From: Yamagishiella unicocca
Taxonomy: Eukaryota > Chlorophyta > Chlorophyceae > Chlamydomonadales > Volvocaceae
Length of the DNA: 64,000 bases
Direction of reading: 5' to 3'
NCBI GenBank assembly: GCA_003116995.1
Contig: BDSL01000176.1
Span: forward strand, 51,317 to 115,316
In this document: one piece after another, positions 29,801 through 44,800 of the stretch
How the letters are laid out: the number at the start of each line of letters is the position of its first letter
Position numbering within the stretch: the first letter of the stretch is position 1
Position numbers and translations under genes: made by a program
The notes under the pieces: generated by a model
Seen by the model: the letters and a program-made list of their open reading frames with translations, nothing else
What the model was told of the DNA's origin: nothing
The model's database searches: none

Positions 29801-32800
29801 GCTGGGTATGGGCGTTGCGCTATGATGTGGCTCAGGATATTAGGTCTTCCAGTTCCCATCTCCTCGACTTCCTCTACTTCCTCTATTTCGAGCCCCACAA
29901 CAGATCTTATTACCATGACTCTACCGATACCCAACATGCTGAACGCACCCGCCACAATATTGACACCGTCCATGCTCATAGCGACAGCGTTCCATACTGT
30001 GGACCTATCTCAATACTTTACATTTGCTACATCTTGGTCGCTGATAGCAAATCCACATAATTCCGCAAGCATAACAGGTTCCTCGCTTGTGATTACAGGT
30101 GCTTACCGGAACAACAGTTATACGGTCAACGTTGCGGGTGTAAATGATAGTGGCACATCAACCCAGGAGCTACAGATCAATGTAAGTGAGGGTCCACCAG
30201 TGCCATCACCTACGGCAACGACATCACAGCCCACCGCATACTACATTGTAAACACGACACCTCTGATGATCGACCTTGCTCCCTTCTTTCTCTATACACC
30301 AACCTCATATACAATATTGAACAACCCAGTTGACTCTGCCAGAATTGTAACGGATGCTGTGTCGAGCTCATCGTCGAGCTCATCAACAACAAACTATATA
30401 CTGAGCATTGTTGCAGCTTATAGGAACACAACATACAATGTCTCCATATTGGCGAATAACATTGCAGGAGCTGGGACGAATGCTCTGAACCTTACTGTGA
30501 GGGAGAGCGCACCCATTCCGACACTGGCCTCATCGACATCATCATTGGTACTCCTCAATATTCCCAACTCTGTGCCAGTGGATGTGAGCTTGAGTTCATA
30601 CTTTGTAAATGCAGAGACGTACGTTATTGTGTCAAACCCAAAACAGTCTGCCATCATCTCTTCAGAGAATAGTGGGGCACTAAACATCACTGGCGCCTAT
30701 AGAAACACGACATATGACATCACAATCGCTGGATCCAATGACAGTGGGTCTTCTGCAGCGTACCTCATTGTACGTGTTACCGAGACAGCACCCATCCCTG
30801 TGGCTACGACGGGTAGCATCATACAAACCTTGACAACTACATCTGATACTATAGTTGACCTGTCAGCTTACTTTGAATACGCCACATCATACATCATTGC
30901 ATCTAATCCCGTGGGTAGCGCAAGTTTGACGGGCAGTCTTCTCAAACTCACTGGTGCCTACAGGAACAACACCTACGACGTCCAGATATCTGGCATTAAT
31001 AGTGTGGGTACATCAGTAACAAACCTGGTTGTATCGGTTATAGAAGGTGCCAACATCCCAACGCTTACATCTCTAAGTGTATTGACACTAGCAACATTGA
31101 CTTCTTCGACAGCTGCTCTCGTCAACTTGTCGCAGTATTTCACGAATGCAACATCGTACATATTCGTGTCCAACCCAAAGGCATCTGGAAGCCTCCAAGA
31201 GGACTCCAGCATATTGACCGTGACACCCGCATACCGGAACACATCATACTCTTTGCAGGTAACCGGCAGCAACACATCGGGTACATGTGCACAGCCACTC
31301 ACTATCCAGGTCACCGAAAGCGCGCCATCTACAGTGCCATTCCTCACTGGCTCTGCATCCTTGGCAATCACTGCATCCTCCTATGTGCAGATTTCAGTGG
31401 ACCTTGGGCTTCATTTTACATTTGGGACAACATACACACTAGCATCCAATCCCATGAATTCGGCTGCCATTACCGCGAGCACCCTTTTCATCAACCCGAA
31501 ATTTCGAAATGAGACATACGCGTTGGTGATCACTGCAAGCAACACGATTGGTGCAGCCGCTAACGTGTTTACCGTAACAGTGACGGAGACCGCAATCAAA
31601 ATCGAGACGATGCCACCCACCATGTCGGCTAGCTCTCTGACAACTACGGATGGGACATACTGGGCTGTTGCCAGCTCGGTACGATTCGCGTCATCGCCTG
31701 CATGGGGTGTCTTCAATCGCGTCGTATCGACGAGCGTCTATAACTACAACAAATGGATGAGTTCGGATGCGCGCTATGATGGCAGCACCGGCTACGCTCT
31801 GAAGAACCCCGCGATCGATGATGGTACGACAATATCAGGGTATGGGGGTGATTGGGTGCAGGTTAAACTGCCCATGCATATCTTTCCAACTTCGTACGTC
31901 ATAGCAGGTGATGCGTTGGTGTACCGCTTGTACGCGAGTAACTCGACAGGGCAGTGGTCCATCCTCGATGATAGGACACACAGTGTGTCTTTTGGCACGC
32001 GCAAGACTTACACACTGACTTCCTCCTCGACTGTTAAAGCATATCGGAAGTTCCTGATCAAGATCAATAGGAGCAGGGGAGATGCTGGCTATGGTCGTGC
32101 TTCGATGATGTGGCTCAACGTCTGTGGGTCGCGCGCCATCTCGAGTGCAGACAGTCCGCCTGTACCAACCACAGTCAGCGGCACCAACACATTACTGACA
32201 CTCCCACTGCTCTTGACAACGGTTGCTCAAACAGTGGACTTATCTCCGTATTTTACGTTTGCGACGTCGTACACAATCCAAACAAATCCAGTGAATTCAG
32301 CGGCTCTAAGTCAGGCTCCGACTCAGACTCAAGCACAGACACTCAATGTAACTGGCGCTTACCGAAATACACAATATGATGTTGTGGTGGCGGGTGTCAA
32401 CATCAACGGCACCTCAAGAAATACATTGACAATTCGCGTCGATGAGGGCCCTCCCATACCGACACCAACGCAACAGAGGATCACGCCAATAGATTTAATC
32501 ATTAACACAACCCCTGTGATTATTGACCTTTCTCTCTTGTTCCTAAATCTGCCCACTTCTTTTGCACTACTGACTAATCCCCAGAACTCTGCAGTGCTCC
32601 TCACGGGCGAGTCTTCCTCGCTGCTCAGTGTCACCGGCGCGTTTAGGAACACAGCGTATGAGCTCCTGGTATCGGCAACCAACATCACTGGCACTTCAGC
32701 GACGCCACTTGTAATTAACATTGTGGAGGGCCCTCCCATCCCATCTCTGTCAGTTCCAGTCATGGAAGCCACAATGACTCTTCCCATGCTCATGGATTCA

Positions 32801-35800
32801 ACACCTGTGAGCATAGACCTGGCACAATATTACACCTTGGCAACATCTTATGACATTGTGACGAACCCGCAGCAGTCCGCGAGCATAGTCACAGACCCCG
32901 TCACTGCGCGCATGACGATCCTGACAATTACGGGAGCCAACAGAAACTTGGAGTATTCTATAGAGGTCTCAGCAAGCAATGCGAGTGGCACCTCACCCAG
33001 ACCCTTCCTGACAGTCTTGGTCAGTGAGAGTCCGCCGCTTCCATCACCCATTACGGACTCTATAGCTGTCATGTTGACGAATGTTGTTGTCCCCGTGGAC
33101 CTCTCACAGTACTTCCAATTTGCGGAAACGTATAGCCTGCTCAGCAATCCTGTAAGCAATGCCACATTGGATCAAAAAACACTGTCACTCCAGGGTGCCT
33201 TTCGTAACTCAACGTACGAAGTCCGTGTATCCGCGACGAACATCACAGGGACATCTGTCGATTCCTTGTCCATAATCATCACCGAGACACCGCCGCTACC
33301 GACGCTTGTTGGTGCGGCAACACTAATTCTCCCAGCCCTGACATCGACGACCCCTGTGATTGTAGACCTAAGTTTGTATTGGATATATACCTCGTCATAC
33401 ACACTGACATTCAATCCTCAGAGCTCAGCATCGCTGCTGGTGACTAACCCTAATTCGACTATTAATTCGACATTGGCAATCACCGGCGCATACAGGGGTG
33501 CTTCCTATAACATTGTGGTCAAAGGTATCAACACGGCAGGTACATCCACACAGTCTTTCACTGTTCAAGTAAGTGAGGAACCTCCTCCATCGACACCGTT
33601 CTTGACGAATCCCACAGCGTCAAACATATCAACAACAATATCCAAAGCGACACCGACCATCATCGAACTCTCACAGTATTTCAGCTATGGCACACTGTAC
33701 GCACTTGTCTCAAATCCTATTAATTCCGCATCCATCAGCGGCAGCTCGTTGGTCATCAATGGTCGCTTCCGGGACAGAACTTACTCGCTGACAGTGTCTG
33801 CGACAAACATACTCGGTGCTGCAACGGGCAATCTATCGATCAGTGTCACCGAGACCGCGCCTGTAATTGTTCGCTTACCACCCGCGATGTCTGCGTACAC
33901 TCTGACAACAGTGGACGGAACCTTCACGGCAGCCGCGTCAACGATGCGATTGTCCACAACAGCACCATGGCGCGCCTTCAACAGGGTAGTGACGAGCGAC
34001 CTGTATGCGAAATGGATGTCTTATGATGGTAAGTACGACACAAGCAATTCCAATGCGCTGTCAACGCCATCGTTTGATGATGGCTACAAACCTAGCGGAT
34101 ACAATGGTGAATGGCTCCAAGTGACCCTACCATACTCGTTGTACCCCACATCATTCGAGGTAGCAGGTGATGTGCTTACCCTACGCCTTTACGGCAGTAA
34201 TTTCTCCAAATCATGGACTGCTATCGACACCAGAACGCAGAGCTCAGCGTTCAACAGCATTGTGACGTATACATTGCCAGGTGCAGCTACCACTTCAGCA
34301 TACTATAAGTTCGCCTTAAAAATCAACAGAAGTCGCAGAGATGGAAGTTGGGGCCGCTGTTCCATCATGTGGTTCAACATCTATGGGTGTCGTGCCAATG
34401 CCTTGACTGGAGAGCCTCCACTTCCGACGCTGCTCAGGGCAACATCGGTGACATTGCCGATCATTGTCTCAGGTACAGTGCCCTCGACTCTAGATCTATC
34501 TCAATACTTTTCTTTCGCGACATCCTATACACTTGTGGCTAACCCTCAAAACTCTGCAACATTGTTGGCTAATGGGGTCACCATGAGCATCCTCGGAGCA
34601 TTTAGGAACATGGCATACAGCATCACCGCTGCAGCGAGTAATGCTGGTGGCACATCTACCATGAGACTTACTGTGAATGTCACAGAGGGTCCACCAATAC
34701 CTACTCTGTCTACAGATGTGTCACCGACCGTGACATTACTCAATATGACGCCCAATGTGATTAATCTCGCAAGCTACTTCAATGGCGCTACAACCTACGC
34801 ATTCATTTCAAACCCGCAGTCATCGGCTTCCATCTCGGGGTCCACACTGACGATAGTGGGCGCCTACAGGAACATGTCATATGACCTGACTGTTTCTGGC
34901 ACCAACATCAGCGGCACTTCTGCCGCATCACTGAAAATTTCAGTCACGGAGAGTCCTCCAATCCCAACAACGATCTCACAATCTCCCCTGGTATTACCAC
35001 TCATCATAGGAACGACGCCAGTTACCATCGATTTGCAAAGTTACTTCAACTATGCATCTTCGTATACGCTCTTGGCAAATCCTAATGCCTCCGCATCCAT
35101 CTCTGGATCAACATTGACCGTCACCGGCGCATATCGTAATACGACATACTCACTGACCATTTCGGGAACCAATGCCAGCGGTACATCGGTGTCACCACTG
35201 ACTGTCGTCATTTCGGAGAGCCCTCCCATCCCCACTACAAAGCAATCCAGCGTGACTCCCTCACTGCTGACAAGCACTACTCCGTTAACTATAGATTTGG
35301 GACAGTATTTCAATAATGCAACATCATATACGTTGTTGACCAACCCACAGACTTCAGCGACAATATCCGGATCGTCCCTGACCATCACTGGTGCCTATCG
35401 AAATACACAGTATTCTCTGACAATCTCAGGCACCAATATCAGTGGCACCTCTGCTTCTCCACTTACAGTGAATATCAGTGAGAGTCCACCCATTCCCACG
35501 ACCACACAGTCCTTGCTGACACTGGCCCAGATTACGAACACAGTGCCAGTAACTGTAAACCTGGCCACCTATTTCACTTACGCGTCATCCTACACGCTTG
35601 TGACAAACCCACAAGCCTCGGCATCTATATCAGGGTCTATCCTCACAATCACTGGCGCATACCGGAATACAACATACTCTCTGATGATCTCGGGCAGCAA
35701 CGCAAGTGGTACATCGGCTTCCAATCTTACAGTCAACGTGATTGAGAGTCCTCCTATCCCAACCACGACACAGCCTTCCTTGACCCTTGCACTGATTACG

Positions 35801-38800
35801 AACACAACGCCTGTCACAGTGAACCTGTCGAGCTACTTCAATTACGCCACATCGTATACATTGTTGACAAACCCACAGACATCTGCGTCCATCTCTGGAT
35901 CGACGCTAACTATCATCGGTGCCTTTCGGAACCTGTCCTACTCACTATCTGTATCTGGCACCAACATCAGCGGCACCTCAGTATCGCCACTGAACATTTC
36001 TGTTTCTGAGAGTCCACCTGTGCCAACGACGATCCAGCCATCACTGACGCTGTCACAGATCACGAACACAACGCCCGTTACCGTTAACTTGTCGAGTTAC
36101 TTCAACTTTGCTACGTCGTACACTCTCCTGACGGACCCACAGTTATCCGCCTCCATCTCAGGGTCGACACTTACAATTACTGGGGCCTACAGAAATACGA
36201 CATATTCTCTGACCATCTCGGGCACGAACGCAAGCGGCACATCGACCTCCGCTTTTACAGTGAATGTGAGCGAGAGTCCGCCAGTCCCGACGACAAAACA
36301 ATCTACCTTGGTGGTTCCACAGTTGACAAACACCACGCCTGTGACTGTGAATCTCTCCACCTATTTCAACTACGCCACATCATACACGCTGTTGACGAAT
36401 CCCCAGTCATCCGCGTCTATCTCTGGTCTGACGTTGACAGTCACTGGTGCTTACCGGAACACCTCCTATGCCCTCACCATCTCAGGAACCAACGCGAGTG
36501 GCACTTCCGTGTCGCCGCTGACGGTTAGCATTTCTGAGAGCCCACCAATTCCTACGACCAAGCAGTCCACGTTGACTCTAGCGCAGATCACGAACACGAC
36601 CCCAGTGACCGTGGACCTGTCAAGCTACTTCAACTATGCAACCTCTTACACACTACTGACAAACCCAAAGACTTCGGCAACAATCTCTGGCTCCACACTG
36701 ACAGTTACCGGTGCTTATCGAAATGCATCCTACTCACTGACCATCTCTGGTACCAACGCAAGTGGCACCTCAGCTTCAGCACTCACGGTAAACATCAGCG
36801 AGAGCCCCCCCATCCCTACGACCACTCAATCTTCTCTGACGGTACCTCAAATAACAAACACGACTCCTGTGACAGTCACTTTGACTTCATATTTCAACTA
36901 TGCCACATCATACACACTGGTGACGAACCCTCAACTATCCGCATCCATCTCAGGGTCCACACTCACAGTGACGGGTGCTTATCGGAACACCTCATATGCT
37001 TTGACCATCTCCGGCACAAATGCTAGCGGCACCTCCGCCGTGCCACTAACCGTCAACATATCTGAGAGCCCTCCCATCCCCACAACCATTCAGTCCTCAC
37101 TGACTCTGGCTCAGATCACGAACACGACTCCTGTGACCACGAACCTGTCAAGCTACTTCAACTATGCCACATCGTACACACTGGTGACGAACCCACAATT
37201 GTCAGCCTCCATATCGGGGTCCACACTCACAGTGACGGGCGCTTATCGAAATGCATCCTACTCACTGACCATCTCTGGTACCAATGCTAGTGGCACATCC
37301 GCTTCTGTGTTGACAGTCAACATCAGCGAGAGCCCACCTATACCTACGACCACTCAATCTTCCTTGACGGTACCTCAAATAACAAACACGACTCCTGTGA
37401 CAGTCACTTTGACTTCATACTTCAACTATGCAACATCATACACGCTGGTGACGAACCCCAAACTATCCGCCTCCATCTCAGGTTCAACGCTTACAGTGAC
37501 GGGTGCTTATCGGAACACTTCATATGCTTTGACCATCTCCGGCACAAACGCCAGTGGCACCTCCGCCGTACCCCTAACCGTCAACATATCTGAGAGCCCT
37601 CCCATCCCCACAACCATTCAGTCCTCGCTGACTCTGGCTCAGATCACGAACACAACTCCCGTGACCACAAACCTGTCAAGCTACTTCAACTATGCCACAT
37701 CGTACACGCTGGTGACAAACCCACAGTTGTCAGCCTCCATCTCAGGGTCCACACTCACAGTGACGGGTGCTTATCGGAACACATCATATGCGTTGACCAT
37801 CTCTGGAACCAATGCGAGTGGCACGTCCGCTTCCGTGTTGACAGTCAACATCAGCGAGAGCCCACCTATACCTACGACCACTCAATCTTCCCTGACGGTA
37901 CCTCAAATAACAAACACGACTCCTGTGACAGTCACTTTGACTTCATACTTCAACTATGCAACATCATACACGCTGGTGACCAACCCCCAACTATCTGCCT
38001 CCATCTCAGGTTCAACGCTTACAGTGACGGGTGCTTATCGGAACACCTCATATGCCTTGACCATCTCCGGCACAAACGCAAGTGGCACCTCCGCCTTGCC
38101 CCTAACCATCAACATATCTGAGAGCCCTCCCATCCCCACGACCAATCAGTCCCCGCTGACTTTAGCACAGATCACTAATACGACCCCCGTGACAGTCAAC
38201 CTCTCTACCTATTTCAACTACGCGACCTCATATACACTCTTGACGAACCCCAAGACGTCTGCGACCATCTCTGGATCGACGCTCACTGTCACAGGCGCAT
38301 ATCGGAACACCTCATACTCATTGACCATCTCGGGCACGAACGTGAGTGGCACGTCGGTGTTACCGCTGACAGTCAACATATCTGAGAGCCCTCCCATTCC
38401 CACGACCATCCAGTCACCGCTGACTCTAGCACAGATCACGAACACGACCCCGGTGACAGTAAACCTATCTAGTTATTTCAACTATGCGACATCATATGCG
38501 CTCTTGACGAACCCCCAGACGTCTGCGACCATCTCAGGTTCGACGCTAACAGTGACGGGTGCATATCGGAACACCTCGTACTCATTGACCATATCGGGCA
38601 CGAACGCGAGTGGCACGTCTGTACTGCCTCTGACAGTCAATATCTCAGAAAGCCCACCCATCCCCACGACCGTTCAGTCCCCGCTGACTCTTGCACAGAT
38701 CGTGAACACGACTCCCGTGACCGTGAATCTGTCGAGCTATTTCAATTATGCGACCTCGTATGCACTCTTGACAAACCCCCAGACGTCTGCGACTATCTCA

Positions 38801-41800
38801 GGATCGACACTCACAATCACTGGCGCCTACCGAAATATGTCGTATTCCTTGACCGTCTCTGGAACGAATGTGAGTGGCACATCGGTACTGCCACTCACCG
38901 TCAATATATCTGAGAGCCCTCCAATTCCCACAACCATTCAATCGTCTCTGACTCTACCACAGATCGTGAACACGACCCCCGTGGCCGTCATCCTGTCTAG
39001 TTATTTCAACTATGGAACTTCGTACAACCTCTTGACGAATCCCCAGACGTCTGCGACCATCTCTGGATCGACTTTAACTATCACTGGCGCATATCGGAAC
39101 ACCTCTTACTCACTGACCGTCTCGGCGACTAATGCCAGTGGCACATCTACATCAGTGTTGACAGTCAACATCAGCGAGGGCCCACCCGTGCCAACAACCA
39201 CACAGTCATCACTGACACTGCCAGTTCTTGCTAATACCACACCAGTAACAGTGAATTTGTCGAGCTATTTTAACTATGCAACTTCGTATTCACTGTTGAC
39301 CAACCCGCAGCTGTCTGCTACCATCTCAGCATCGACACTAACCATCACAGGCGCCTACAGGAATGCGTCGTACTCTCTTACGATTTCAGGCACCAATGTC
39401 AGCGGCACTTCAGTGACTCCTCTTACCATAAACATTAGTGAGAACCCACCAGTGCCCACGACGAAACAAAGTTCAGTGACACTTCCGATTATCATCACCA
39501 CAACACCCGTGACAGTTGACCTCAGCACATACTACAACTATGCCACATCTTACACACTCCTAACTAATCCACAGTCATCAGCGTCCATCAGTGGATCGAC
39601 CCTCACAGTTACGGGCGCTTACAGGGACACTTCATATTCTCTGACGATATCGGGCAGCAACATAACCGGTACTTCAGCTTCACCCCTGACTGTGTACGTC
39701 AGTGAGTCGCCACCCATACCCACAAACACAACTGATATTATTGAGTTGACACTGATGAATACTTCCGTCAATGTTGACCTCTCGCTTTACTTCCAAGATG
39801 CGACATCTTACACTATTGTAACCAACCCGGTAAACAACGCCACCCTAGTTGCACAGACACTCTCACTGCTCGGTGCCTTTCGGAACACGGTGTACACTGT
39901 GCAGGTATCTGCATCCAACATAGCCGGTACATCAATTTCGAATTTATCAATCATAGTCACAGAGACACCGGCGGTACCCACATTGACAGGAAGTACATCC
40001 AGCCTGACACTCGCGACACTGACCTCAACCACAGCCGTTCTCACAGACATGGCACCCTATTGGACGAACGCCACATCCTACATGCTGTCAGCCAATCCAC
40101 AGAGTTCAGCATCCCTGTCTGGCACCATACTCAAAATCACAGGCGCCTACAGGAGCATCTCATATGCTGTTATTGTCAAAGGTGTTAACGCTGCTGGAAG
40201 CTCTACTCAATCATTCACCGTCAATGTTACAGAAGCGGCGCCGCCCTCAGTTCCATCTCTCACAGGTGTCTCAAGTGTTGCTGTGACTATCGCCACGGCT
40301 GCTGCAACAACCATCGAGCTTTCCCAATACTTCACATATGGTACTACTTACACACTCGTGACTAATCCTCAGTCATCTGGGACCGTGAGTGGCAGCTCCC
40401 TTATTATCAATGGCAAATTCAGGAATCTGGCGTACTCACTGACCATCTCGGTTAGCAATGTGTTGGGCGCCGCGCCAAGCAACCTGACTGTCAATGTCAC
40501 GGAATCTGCTCCCCTCATAGACAGGTTACCTCCGACAATGTCATCAAACTCCCTGACGACCACAGATGGCACCTACAAAGCTGCTGCATCGACTTCAAGG
40601 ACAGTTGACATGTATCCGTGGAGGGCTTTCAATCGTGTCAACACTTCTGACGTCAATGCAAAATGGCAGTCATACGATTCAAAATACGATCTCTCAAACT
40701 CGAACGCACTATCGAATCCATCATTCGATGATGGATACAGCATCTCGTCATACAAGGGTGAATGGATCCAGCTAACATTACCTTTTGCAATCTACCCGAC
40801 ATCTTGGACAATCGCCGGTGATCCATTGACTATGCGCCTTTACGCCAGTAACTCGTCAAAGGTCTGGACTGCAATTGATGATAGGACTCAAAACATAGCA
40901 TACACCACTGTCACGACATATACACTGCCTGGATCTATGACTGTGGCACCTTACAAAAAGTTTGCTTTGAAGATCAACAGGAGTCGCAGTGAACCGGGCT
41001 ATGGGCGATGCTCCATCATGTGGCTCCAAATATACGGCTGTCGCGCGAATATCCTCACTGGTGAACCACCAGTCCCTACCCTCTTATCGACGTCGTCACT
41101 TACTCTTCCTTCCACACTCGTGACTACTACACCCGTGAATGTGGACATGTCCACGTACTGGTCCTTTGCGACATCCTACTCCTTTGTGAGCAACCCCCAG
41201 AACTCAGCAACCATTTCGGGCTCTGTCTTGACGATCACGGGCGCATTCAGGAATATGACCTATCAACTGAAACTCACGGGGTCCAATGCCAGCGGCACAT
41301 CAGTAACCAAGACTTTTACTGTCTCAGTGACAGAGGGCCCTCCATTGCCGACATTGAAGTCATCAACTCCCCTGTCCATGTTCCTGACCGGCACACCTGT
41401 GGTGTTGGATCTCACACAGTACTTCAACTATGGCACGACGTACGCTCTCGTGAGCAACCCACAGGCTTCTGCTTCCCTCATCGGCAGTACACTGACAATC
41501 ACTGGATATTACAGGGACATAACGTACACAGTGTCCGTTTCTGCAACGAACATTACTGGAACGTCAGCATCCCCATTTATTGTCAATGTCACAGAGGGCC
41601 CACCAGTCCCAACACTCCGGACGCAGTCCACACTGACACTTCCATTGATGATTACCGCAACCCCCGTCTTGGTGACCCTCACACAGTACTTCCTCTATGC
41701 CACTTCATATTCTCTAACTAGCAACCCTCAAAACTCAGCATCAATAAGCGACACGACACTGACTATTTCACCCAACAACAGGGATGTCTCATATGCCCTA

Positions 41801-44800
41801 ACAGTCACGGGTAGCAATACGAGTGGTTCATCACCGACCATGACCTTCTCAGTAACAGAGGGGCCACCACTGCCGACCTTGACATCGCCTAGCCCACTTG
41901 CCATCTTATTGACAGATACACCCAGAATTCTGGATCTCACTCAGTATTTTAACTACGGCACGACATACACACTCTTGACGAACCCACAGTCATCCGCTTC
42001 TCTCACCGGAAATATTCTGACCATCACAGGGTATTTCAGGGATATAATATACACCGTAAGTGTCTCAGCAACGAATATCTCAGGGACATCTGCAACCCCA
42101 TTTAGTGTCAATGTAACAGAAGGACCTCCCTTTCCGATTCTTCAATCCGTTTCTACAATTACACTGCCACTGATGATCACGACGACTCCAGTCTTGGTGA
42201 ACCTCTCACAGTACTTCCTCTATGCTACTTCTTATTCCTTGTCCAGCGACCCACAGACTTCAGCATCCATCAGCGACACGACGTTGACTATTTCACCCAA
42301 CAACAGAAACACCTCATATACGGTCACAATCACTGGCGCCAATATCAGTGGCACAACCTTATCATTCCTGTCTGTGAATGTGAGCGAATCGCCACCGATA
42401 CCGACGCCATTGACTGATCTTTTGGAACTAAAACTGACAAACACTTTAGTAGATGTGGATCTCTCTATGTACTTTCAATATGCGGAAACTTACACCATTG
42501 TGACTAACCCTGTAAACAACGCAACTCTAGTTGCCCAGACGTTATCACTCCAAGGCGCCTTTCGTAATACGACATACACTATTCAAATCTCAGCAACAAA
42601 TATCACCGGCACATCAGCTACCAATCTGTCAATCCTCGTGACAGAGACACCTACACTACCGACCCTGTCAGGAGGGACATCCAGTCTGACACTCGCAACA
42701 CTGACATCGTCAACAGCTGTGCTCACTGACCTGACACCCTATTGGACGGGCGCCACATCATACACTTTTGTATCAAACCCACAGAGTTCGGCATCTCTAT
42801 CTGGTTCCGTCCTAAAAGTCATAGGCGCATATCGGAGCCTCTCGTACTCTGTGATTGTTAGAGGTGTGAACACTGGTGGACCTTCTCAACAGTCATTCAC
42901 TATTAATGTAACAGAGTCCGCTCCTTCTTCAGCGCCATACCTTACTGGTGCAAGCAGCATTGCTGTGAGTATCACAACTGCGACGGCGACCACTATCGAG
43001 CTTTCCCAGTACTTTGCATATGGCACTACATATACTATGTTGACAAATCCTCAAACCTCTGGGTCAATCTCTGGCAGCTCCTTGATCATCAATGGCAAGT
43101 TCAGAAACACTGTTTACTCCTTGGTTATCTCGGTAACCAACATTCTGGGAACTGCACCAACAAACCTGACCATCAATGTCACTGAATCCGCACCCGTCAT
43201 AGATAGGCTACCTCCAACGATGACGGCGAGTACCCTGACGACCACGGATGGCACATACAAAGCCTCAGCATCAACAACAAACAGATCGACCACGTCTCCG
43301 TATCTAGCTTTCAACAGGGTCGTCTCTAGTGACTCATACACGAAATGGGTATCAAATGGCACATACGATATATCAAATAGTAATGCCTTGAGTAACCCCG
43401 CATTCGACGATGGATACATTATCCCATCATATTATGGCGAATGGATCCAGATAACACTGCCTTTCTCGATATACCCGACATCATGGGCAGTCGCAGGTGA
43501 TGCGCTGAGTATGCGCCTTTACGCCAGTAACTCCTCAGGAGCCTGGACTGCAATCGACAGCCGGACGCAGAATATATCATATACCACGATCACAACATAC
43601 ACCCTGCTTGGCTCTATGACTGTGCTTCCTTACAAGAAATTTGCCCTGAAGATCAACAGGAGCCGCAGAGATCCGGGCTATTTACGATGCTCCATCATGT
43701 GGCTGCAAGTATATGGATGCCGTGCAAATGTCCTCACAAGCGACCCCCCTGTCCCAACCCTCCTATCAACAACTACACTTACTCTTCCTTCCACACTCGT
43801 GACTACTACACCCGTGACAGTGGACATGTCCACTTACTGGTCTTTTGCAACATCCTATTCCCTTGTCAGCAACCCTCAGAACTCAGCTTCGATTATAGGA
43901 TCTATCTTGAAGATCACAGGTGCCTTTAGGAATATGACCTACTCCCTGACAGTCACGGGGTCCAATGTAAGCGGCACGTCTGTAAGGATATTTACTGTTT
44001 CGGTGACTGAAGGACCGCCTGTGCCAACCCTGAAATCGATAAGCACATACACCCTCCCGATTATCCTAAACAATACACCCACGACCCTGGATCTTGCACA
44101 GTACTTTAATAATGGCACGACATACGCCCTTCTTGTAAACCCGCAGTCATCCGCTTCCATAACAGGTTCTACACTAACTGTCACGGGTAATTACAGGAAT
44201 CTTGTATATACGCTTTCCATATCAGCAACGAATATATCCGGTACATCGGCTGTGCCATTGAGTGTGCAAGTCACAGAGAGCCCTCCCATTCCATTGTGTT
44301 CAGCACCATCTACTCCCTTGACATTGGCTGCGACAACGATGACACGGCTGACTCTGAATGTCTCCTCATATTTCACGACTTATACAAGTTATCCGACATC
44401 ATTTGCAATAGTTTCAAATCCGAACGCGTCTGCTACGATATCGGGTTCCATACTGACAGTCTTTGGTAAACTCCGCGACACCACATACATAGTGACAGTC
44501 TCTGGCAGCAATATTACGGGCACGAGCGTCGCGACACTGCCCGTAACCATTACAGAGAGCTCTGTCGTTCTAGAACGCATGCCCGTGGACATGTCATCGA
44601 ATACATTCACTGCTACAGATGGCACATACATTTCGAGCGCTTCCTCGGTGTGGAACAGCAGTACAACACCAGCCTATGGAGTCTTCAACCAATTGTTGCA
44701 GACAGATCCGTTTGCTGGCAAATGGGTATCTGCGGTGAGCAAGTATGATGCAACAACATTTAATGCGCTTTCGAATCCTGCATTAGATGATGGAACAATA

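Noticed and set aside
35050..38667. Antisense frames within the adhesin (Val/Gly-rich)
   Set aside because: They recur with the repeat unit and mirror its codons, so they are shadows of the sense repeats.
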